Shown one piece after another: positions 56,910-64,000 of a stretch of 64,000 nucleotides of DNA. The translations under genes and the position numbers were made by a program. Source of the stretch: Astropecten irregularis (taxonomy: Eukaryota; Echinodermata; Asteroidea; Paxillosida; Astropectinidae); contig OZ020250.1 in the NCBI GenBank assembly GCA_963971285.1, positions 12,384,499-12,448,498 on the forward strand, in the 5' to 3' direction. Each line of letters opens with the position of its first letter. Within the stretch, counting starts at the first letter, position 1. The notes beneath the pieces are model-generated. The model was not told the origin of the DNA. It did not search any database and saw only the letters and a list, made by a program, of their open reading frames with translations.

Positions 56910-58923
56910 ATGACGTCACGTCCTAAACTGTCTGCTATTGTCCTGTTGGTCCTGCTTGCTACACTGAGCATATTGTTCTATATTCAAAGCCAGTTTCAAG
57001 TCGGCAAAGTCCTCGTCGTAGGTAAAATGCTTTTACTATACATCCATCGTTACAGAGTTGATGTGCATTTCCGGCAAGTGAATATTTCTTTCACCTTACT
57101 GGGGTTGTTGTTTTGTTAAATATTGGTAAAACTGTCAACTCATCGGCAATGTGCAACAACTGGCGGTGTTGAGATTTGCTTGTTGTGGTACTATAATATT
57201 CTGATTTGGAAATACACATTTAAAAGATTATTTATAATACGAGCGTAAACATATTACTAAATTCAGTAAATTGTGACAGTTTTCAAATTTTTCAGGTGGG
57301 AATATAAAGATCATTGCACCTAAAGAAGTTATACATATGTATATAGTCTTATACATGTATTTGAATGGATTTTTCCTCAGATAATTTCCGTCCACGCGAG
57401 CCTCAGCCAAAGCCTCTTCACCTGAGAGAGCAACAGAATGCCACAGTAAGTGCCCACTGCATTGAAATATTGAACCATGTTGTTCAGTCATACGAACGAT
57501 TATTTTAACGACCTAAATATACAGTACAGGATTGGCAACATACACAAACAAAAATGTTCACAGATTTACGTATATCTTTCAGGATATGAAGATGGTGCTG
57601 GTAGAAACATACTGTTAAAATATTTCCTGCCGAAATGCCGTATTTATCCAGAAAAAATATACCTAAACAGTTGTGATCTCGGGGTTAGATCAAACCATTC
57701 TTAATGTTTTAAGAACAATTGAGTCGGAGTTTTTGCTATTTTCTTGTGACTCAATGTCCGATTGAGCTCAAATTTGCACAGGCTTATTATTTCGTGTACG
57801 CAGACAAAGTGTGAGTGCTGCTCTGATCTACCTATACGCAATCATAGGCCCTAACATTTTGCATGAATATTCATGGCCTTTTGTAAAAGTAACTTTTTAC
57901 TTAGAAATAAATGTATTTGCTCAACATACAACATTTGATATGTAACAAAATATGTAGAATTTAGAATGCTGATTGTAGTTTATGTTTATTACACAGAGCG
58001 ATGACGTGTTAAGTGTCGCTTACCGTTTGATCAACCAGTCGGCTCCACTGCCCACCAAGGATCTCATGGTGATCAACGGTGAAGTGCAGAAAGAACGGCA
58101 TAGGATCATCCACACGGCATGCAAGAAATACCGCAAGCAAGGTACAGGGGACATTGCTAGTAAGATTCAAGGAAATATATTTGTTGATCACAAATATAAA
58201 GTGGTATACTGTTCCGTGCCGAAGATAGCATGCACCAGCTGGAAAAAGGTCTTCCTGGTTCTCAACAAGTCTTTCAAAACCACTGCAGCCATCTCCCAGT
58301 ATTATGCCAATCGAGATGGACAACGGATGCTGACAAAGTTACGAGATTTACCACCATCAGAAGTCAATAGGATACTGGCCACTTACACCAAATTCATGTT
58401 TTCCAGACACCCCTTTTCGCGCATTTTGTCAGCATTTAAAAACAAACTAGCTCCGGATTCTACCTTCGAGAGAGCTGATATGTGGAAAAAAAGAATAGGG
58501 ACGAGAATTCTGACCAAGTACCGGCAAGACGTGCATCGTGGATTAGATGAATATGATTTAACTTTCGAAGAGTTTGTCAATTTTTTGGCTGAGGATACCT
58601 TTCCATATATGAAATCCAAAAACAAGCATTGGTCGAGAATATATGACCAGTGTCTACCTTGTGATATTGACTATGACGTCATTGGTAAGTTTGAAACCTT
58701 GTCATCTGATGCTGAGTACATATTAAATCGTATCAATGCAGACGGTGTAACCTTCCCAGGGGCCAACTCGAGTAGTCCAACAGATAGTTCCAATCAGACC
58801 AAACTAGAGAATTATTATAGTAAAGTACCACTCGTTGATATACATAAACTCTATGAGAGATTTAAGGCCGACTTTGATATTTTCGGCTACGAACCGCCTA
58901 CTTTGGCTTTTAAGGGTAGTTAA
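56910..58923 (+). CDS. Golgi carbohydrate sulfotransferase, HNK-1/chondroitin-4-sulfotransferase type, complete, 3 coding exons
   Basis: Transfers sulfate from PAPS to a sugar in glycans, in the Golgi lumen as a type II membrane protein. Exons 56910-57021, 57381-57445, 57997-58923. Phases 1 and 0 join to 367 aa. Start chosen at the ATG at 56910, with A at -3. The upstream ATG in the same exon is followed at once by a stop. A short cytoplasmic end and a membrane anchor (about 7-25) are followed by a stem. The PAPS-binding 5'-PSB loop reads VPKIACTSWKK (about 133-143) and the 3'-PSB motif RHPFSRILSAFKNK (about 196-209). The later blocks KNKHWSRIYDQCLPCDIDYD and IGKFETL match CHST8-14. N-glycosylation sequons are visible (NAT, NSS, NQT). 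Which acceptor sugar is used cannot be told from sequence. The whole catalytic domain is in the last exon. Confidence 0.95.
57530..57818 (-). mobile_element. TTAA MITE family B, copy 2 (reverse)
   Basis: Lies in the second sulfotransferase intron. Shares CAAACAAAAATGTTCACAGA, GAAGATGGTGCTGGTAGAAAC and GACTCAATGTCCGATTGAGC with the other family B copies. Confidence 0.65.
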
Positions 58924-59618
58924 TGTTTTGTGACATTACACGAAACAGTATAATTATACTATTCAGGGTATATTTGCGTGCGGAACAGATCACAGTATTT
59001 TTTCATTTTTTCAAAAGTGAAGTTTTGAAGACATTTTGGGTGGCACCTTCTGTGATGTATTTTGAAAACCTCATGATGGAATGATGAATGCTCTTGTCTA
59101 AAATACCAGCATGGGCTGCATGGCTGACCCTATATATGTACACTGTGCATGTACTACCTTTAATGGAAAGCCATACAACCTCTCGAATTTGAATCGAGAA
59201 TAATATTTGTCCCGCACAGGTATTAATAATTGAAGAGTCATTGATCAACCCAGCTAATATAGGTCAACCAACCAATGTTGTCCGGCATGCCTTGGTATAT
59301 GTTGTTTCAAATGCTGGTCACGGAAACATTTTTTAAGTCAGCCATGCCATTTGGTTCATTCTGTTAATCAACCACACTAATAATTTTCATGAAATTGTTT
59401 GTTTACGGTCAGGGTTTAGGCCTAGTAGATACAATAATATTATGACAAGGTATACCATAACCAATTAAACAGTTAAGAAATAGCTCAATTTTGTTTAATT
59501 TGGACCGCGTGCATTTTTATATACAGTTATTATCTGCCAACAGCATTATGAGTGTGTGAGAGTGCGTTTGGATTTGTTTTGCCATTCAAACTGTGGACTA
59601 ATAACAAAAGGGAATATA

Positions 59619-59716
59619 AGGCACGTTCTCACACTCCAAAAAAAGCGCGACTATTTGGGTCGCGATTTGCAGCGCGAGCCAAATAGTCGCGCTTTTTGGT
59701 GTGTGAGAACGTGCCT
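59619..59716. mobile_element. 98-bp near-perfect hairpin MITE
   Basis: AGGCACGTTCTCACAC at the left and GTGTGAGAACGTGCCT at the right. Arms of 38-40 bases (including GCGCGACTATTTGG / CCAAATAGTCGCGC) surround a 20-base GCG-rich loop. ATA lies outside both ends, so a 3-base target duplication is possible. Confidence 0.85.
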
Positions 59717-61144
59717 ATATATAGGGTCCTCGATTGGAAAGCATGTGCAAAACCAATGGAGCTGCTGCCAAAAGGTCTAAACAAAAGGAACGATTGGAAG
59801 AGTTCACACAGCATTGTGTGTTGGTGACTGGGTGTGTGATATTATAACATGTGTGTACAGTCTGTCGTCTATATGGGCACCAGACTATTTCTATCGTCTA
59901 ACAGGAAACATATATGCTGATCTGATAAGTAATAATTATAATGCTATACCCAATCTTCATTTTGTTATTTGGCCGTGAACATCAACACTTGTACAGATAT
60001 TGTCAATCTCGGCAATGTTTATTCATCTGTACACGTTCCACGGGCCTTTCATGTGAACAGCACAATGATCTAGATTCATGCTATGACGTCGTCGCATTGG
60101 GTGTATGCAAATCGTTGATATTCAAGCTTGAAATAATTTTATTAGCAGTGAGTAATACTAATTAGTATGAAGGAATAAGTATATCCATGCATAGTTATTA
60201 TTCATTGTAAGTTAGCTTCCATGCCACCGTGTGTTGTATTTGATATTAAAGGTATATACAAACCTTTTTGGAACTAGGGCATACTACGAAAGCGCAGCAG
60301 TTCTGTCGTTCTGGCTTTGAACAGAAAATGCTGTCCACCGTCCGGCAGCGAATTTTGGGCGCGAATTATTTCTTGCATGCGCTGACGTTCAAAACAGTGT
60401 GCAATTTGCACTTCAGTGGTTCAGTATAGTGAGTCAACCATTACCATGTCTTCCTATGGTGTTAGTCATAATGTACGCATACTACATCAGCATTACATTT
60501 TCCTACAATGTAACCTACAATAGAGTTTATATTTTCAATGCTTGCTATTTTTATAAAATACATGTATATATATATTTTAAAAATTGTGATTCATGTAGAC
60601 ATGTACGTCCGTTGAAATCGTTCAAACTGTTACATTGAGTCGATCCTGACATCCCATAACGGTACTTTTTTTTCTAAACGTTATCAGACGAAAACCGTAA
60701 TATTGTTATAGGCGTCATTATATATGCATGCATGCCTGGAAAAATACTAAATAAATAAATGCATTCAGAATCGGCAAATCAATTATTCATTGTGCCAAAT
60801 GGAATAACCATATAATGCCAAGATATTTATCTTAATGTGATGCGACCAGTTATCTACAAGGAAATAGAATTATACATGTATATCGTACAGGCCACACTGA
60901 TGCAATCTGAAATAATATCCCTGATCAGTGTGCCAAACCTTTCCCACCCGTTTGAGCTTTGAACCCTTCGTGATTGCGAAGTATGGGTCATGCTACGTAA
61001 CATCAGTGCCAAGGCTTTAGATGTGTCCACTTTCACAATAATTTGTATTGAGACATACGTTTCTTGCTCATGTAAGTGCGTTTAGCTCAAATCTGCTATC
61101 TAGACTCATTTCACAAGATCTGTAATTTTAACAAAATCCATTAA

Positions 61145-61501
61145 AGGTATAATACATGATTGGTAAAGGTCACAGAATAGCCCTCACACTTTGTCTGATC
61201 AAACATGTACATGAAATAAGTAAAGGTGTCAACATTTTAGCTCAATCGGACATCTGATTCACGAGAAAAGCGAAAACCCGACTGTAATTTTTCTTATACA
61301 ACATAAAGAATGGTTTTGATCTTACCCGGAGATCAAAACTGTTTTCGGTCTTTGTTTGACTAATTTCTGCATAAATACAAACTTTCCGGTGGAAATATTT
61401 CAACGGCATGTTATACCAGCACCATCTCAATACCTTGAAAGTTAATATACATCAATCTGTGAACATTTCTGTTTGGGTGTGTCACCAATCCTGTAGTACC
61501 T
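61145..61501 (+). mobile_element. TTAA MITE family B, copy 3
   Basis: AGGTATAATACATGATTGGT to CACCAATCCTGTAGTACCT with TTAA on both sides (61141-61144 and 61502-61505). The best-preserved family B copy. Confidence 0.8.
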
Positions 61502-62187
61502 TTAATTATCGCCATACAAATTTCCAGTATTATATCAGGGTTGTTCCTTTTCTCAAAGTTTGGGTATTTTGTTAATTTTCAGGGTACATGTCTGTTTTAC
61601 AGGGTTAATGCATTTCATTTTGTTCTGTTGTTCGTCTTCGGGACATCTTTCAAGCCACAACTTACAACTGAAGTATGAATAATTACAGGCATTGGGTTGG
61701 TTTTGTTCTTATTTTATTTTAATGGCACCTCTGTTTACGAAATGTTAAAAATGTGAAATACTGTACATAGGATCTCCGACCAAAATATATTAGTATAAAT
61801 ACGATGTATCTTTAGATTAATGAAAAGTGTATTTCTTGCGAAATAACGAGTGAGAAGATTTGTAAAATGATTTGACCTCATAGATATAGTAATTTATACC
61901 CTATATATTGGTCACTACCTATTCAAGATGGTTTCCCATGATTTTGCCAAATAAAATTGTGAACAACAATATCTGAGTATTGTACCATTTTTTAAGAATT
62001 TGTTAGGATTTAGTTTTGATCTTAAGATGAGATATAATCAGAGAGCAACCAAAAAGCAGTCGTTATATGTTTTCAACAATGGGAATCTGAAAATAATCTG
62101 AATGGGACTTAGACATGCATGGTGAGCAACGTAGATAGGAAAAAGGCTATGAAACATGCAGCTGTGGAGTAACTCAAATTGCTACAT

Positions 62188-62577
62188 CATGGGTGTCGAT
62201 CCCGGGGGGGGGGGGGGGGGGGGATGGGGGGGGGGGGATAGTATCCCCCCAATATTTGAGGTGGGGGGATGGCGTGTATTATCATCCCCCCCAATATTTT
62301 GAGGTTGAATGTCATTCAAGTTTATTGAATAGCAATATTACATTTTCCTGTTGTTTTTTTAGTCTTGGCAGTGAATTTTTACTATGTTTAATTCTTCTGA
62401 ATCGTTTTAAATGCTCTATAATGCGACTTTTCGACTCCGTTTCTATTAAAAAGTCCCTGGTTTGGGAGGGGGCATCCCACCTCCCACAGCGTCCCCCGGC
62501 TCGGTCGCTTCGCTCCCTCACATAGGACACCAAATCACCAATCATCCCCCCAATCGTGAAAAGAAATCGACACCAGT
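62188..62577. repeat. G-run repeat with GGTGTCGAT inverted ends, copy 3
   Basis: Begins GGGTGTCGATCCCGGGG and ends AATCGACACC, an inverse pair. Between them are G runs of up to about 19 and the direct line ATCCCCCCAATAT. No gene. Confidence 0.65.
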
Positions 62578-62636
62578 GTGCTACATAATTATACAGTATA
62601 CAGAAGGAATGTGTGCGTATGGCCGATCAAGAACAG

Positions 62637-62958
62637 TGTAATATCATACTTTGGTTTTTGTCACAGTAATGCAGATTCATGATGGGCAAAAATATCAAGA
62701 AAGATACAGTAAAAGTCATCTGTGAAATTCCCAGTCCCATACAGTGCTGACTTTTTGAGGCAGTGAAAAACGCCCACGGAATTTCCTGAATCTTGTCACC
62801 GTTATTTTTTAACTTTTAAAGATCCGTCGTTGCTTTTACTAATTTCTTGATAAATACAGCATTTCAGGCAGAAACATTTGACCCCCATTTGACCCTGTAA
62901 GTTATAGTTAAATATGTAAATTCTGTTTTGGTATGCTACCAAAGTATGATACTACCTT
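62637..62958 (+). mobile_element. TTAA MITE family A, copy 8
   Basis: ATATCATACTTTGGTTTTTGT to CAAAGTATGATACTACCTT. Followed immediately by a family B copy. Confidence 0.7.
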
Positions 62959-62959
62959 G

Positions 62960-63297
62960 AAACGTACAGATTGGTAAATGTTACAAAACAGCATCCACAC
63001 TTTGTCTTATTAAACGTGTACATGAAGTGATAAACCTGTGAAAATATGAGCTCAATCGGACATCTGAGTCACGAGAAAATAGCGACAACCAGTCTCAGTC
63101 TTGAAGGTTTTTGAATAGGTTTTATCTTACCCCGAGTTTTTACCCCAAAATTGTTTTTGGTCAAGCTTTGTTTTCTAATTTCGGGATAAATACACCATTT
63201 CCTGTGGTATGTTTCTACTATAGCACCATCTTCATATCCTGAAAGTTACACATAAATCTGTGAACATTTCTGTTTGGGTATGTTACCAAACATTGTA
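62960..63297 (+). mobile_element. TTAA MITE family B, copy 4
   Basis: Begins CGTACAGATTGGTAAATGTT and ends GGGTATGTTACCAAACATTG. It follows a family A copy with almost no spacer. Confidence 0.65.
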
Positions 63298-63683
63298 CTG
63301 AAAATCTGAAATGCTGAGCCCCCCACCCCACATCAGGCTGAGGTTGTCAGTGGGGATCAAACCTGTTCCAGCAGACGTGCAGGCGCTGACTGGCCTACTG
63401 GAAGGTATCTCTGATCATAATCCAGTCGAGTTCAGTGTGGAAGGATTATTGCAGGGAGAGGGGTTGCTGTGTTGATGGTAGAGCTAGCTGGTTACCGTGA
63501 GTAGCATCAGTTAAAACATGGAAGTACATGTAGCTCCCCAATGACGGTTAGAATATTGTAACCCGAAGGCTACTACTTACTTGGTTGGTTACTAAAGAAA
63601 TACCACTTGTTCTAAAAACAAAAGCCATGAAATTTGACATTTACAAAGAAAACATCGTAAAATCTTGTGGACCTTTAAATATA

Positions 63684-64000
63684 TAGGTTTTCCCCGGGTC
63701 ATTTCCGGCAAATGTGCGGCCAATTTCATTTTCAAGCATTTGTGTTGACGTGATTTTGCCTCCTCGGTTGAAACCGTCACTTAGTTTCACTTTGATACAT
63801 CCGCCATTCGTATTTTAGCATTGCGTTCAATTAAATTCAACTGTCTTTCAGTTTAGCCATACACAATCGGCAAACAACGATTTTTACCAGATTGTTACTT
63901 ACGTTTTCGTTTTGAGACAACCAATTTCCCAAAATGAGCAAACAAATGCAAACCCCTTTATTGCAATGTATTGAAATGGTGTCGCATCTCATCATCCATT
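63684..64000. mobile_element. TIR element of the 55008 family, cut by the window end
   Basis: TATAGGTTTTCCCCGGGTCA, then GACGTGATTTTGCCTCCTCGG and GAGACAACCAATTTC, as in 55008-55400. It runs off the window. Confidence 0.8.

Larger units (their letters stand above)
58924..64000. other. Downstream of the sulfotransferase, no further gene
   Basis: Holds the 3' UTR of the sulfotransferase (end not determined), a 98-bp hairpin (59619-59716), TTAA MITEs, a G-run repeat and the start of a TIR element. I see no other gene. Confidence 0.6.

Overview
This window is animal genomic DNA. Its genes are split by GT-AG introns, it is AT-rich, full of DNA-transposon remnants and satellites, and carries two 200-base N gaps. 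The gene set, the intron style and the frequent TAGGCCTA and ACATGTAC words suggest an invertebrate deuterostome, most likely an echinoderm, with a hemichordate or cephalochordate as alternative. That placement is inference.

Four protein-coding genes can be spliced together by eye with consistent reading frames. (1) 2260-21119, + strand: eIF4B, 15 coding exons, 717 aa, complete. (2) 26362-31966, - strand: a 512-aa bZIP transcription factor of the PAR/HLF/TEF-like group, 4 coding exons, convergent with eIF4B. (3) 34407 to at least 38327, - strand: a cell-surface receptor with MEGF/Draper/SCARF-like EGF repeats, one membrane segment and a tail with two ITAM-like tyrosine motifs; its 5' end is unresolved in a badly assembled stretch. 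(4) 56910-58923, + strand: a Golgi carbohydrate sulfotransferase of the HNK-1/chondroitin-4 type, 3 coding exons, 367 aa.

The rest is repeat-rich. There is a 1.5-kb 22-bp minisatellite and a seven-copy 86-bp minisatellite in eIF4B introns. About a dozen copies of a TTAA-flanked MITE family lie across the window. Single elements include hAT-like (8-bp duplication), pogo-like (TA), Harbinger-like (TTA) and Mutator-like (9-bp duplication) insertions, foldback repeats, tRNA-derived SINEs, and G- or C-run-expanded repeats.

The most notable points are these. Two ITAM-like motifs in the receptor tail suggest an invertebrate engulfment or immune receptor. The apparent duplication around the second gap looks like two allelic contig ends left unmerged, and it exposes a filled and an empty site of a 1,044-bp transposon. 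A perfect PAR-bZIP site sits inside the bZIP gene's own first intron. Several repeats carry a hammerhead-like core. Five consecutive frame-preserving exons in eIF4B encode the RG/DRYG-like region.

The four genes have no evident shared pathway, as expected for an animal locus: translation initiation, transcription, cell-surface recognition and glycan sulfation.
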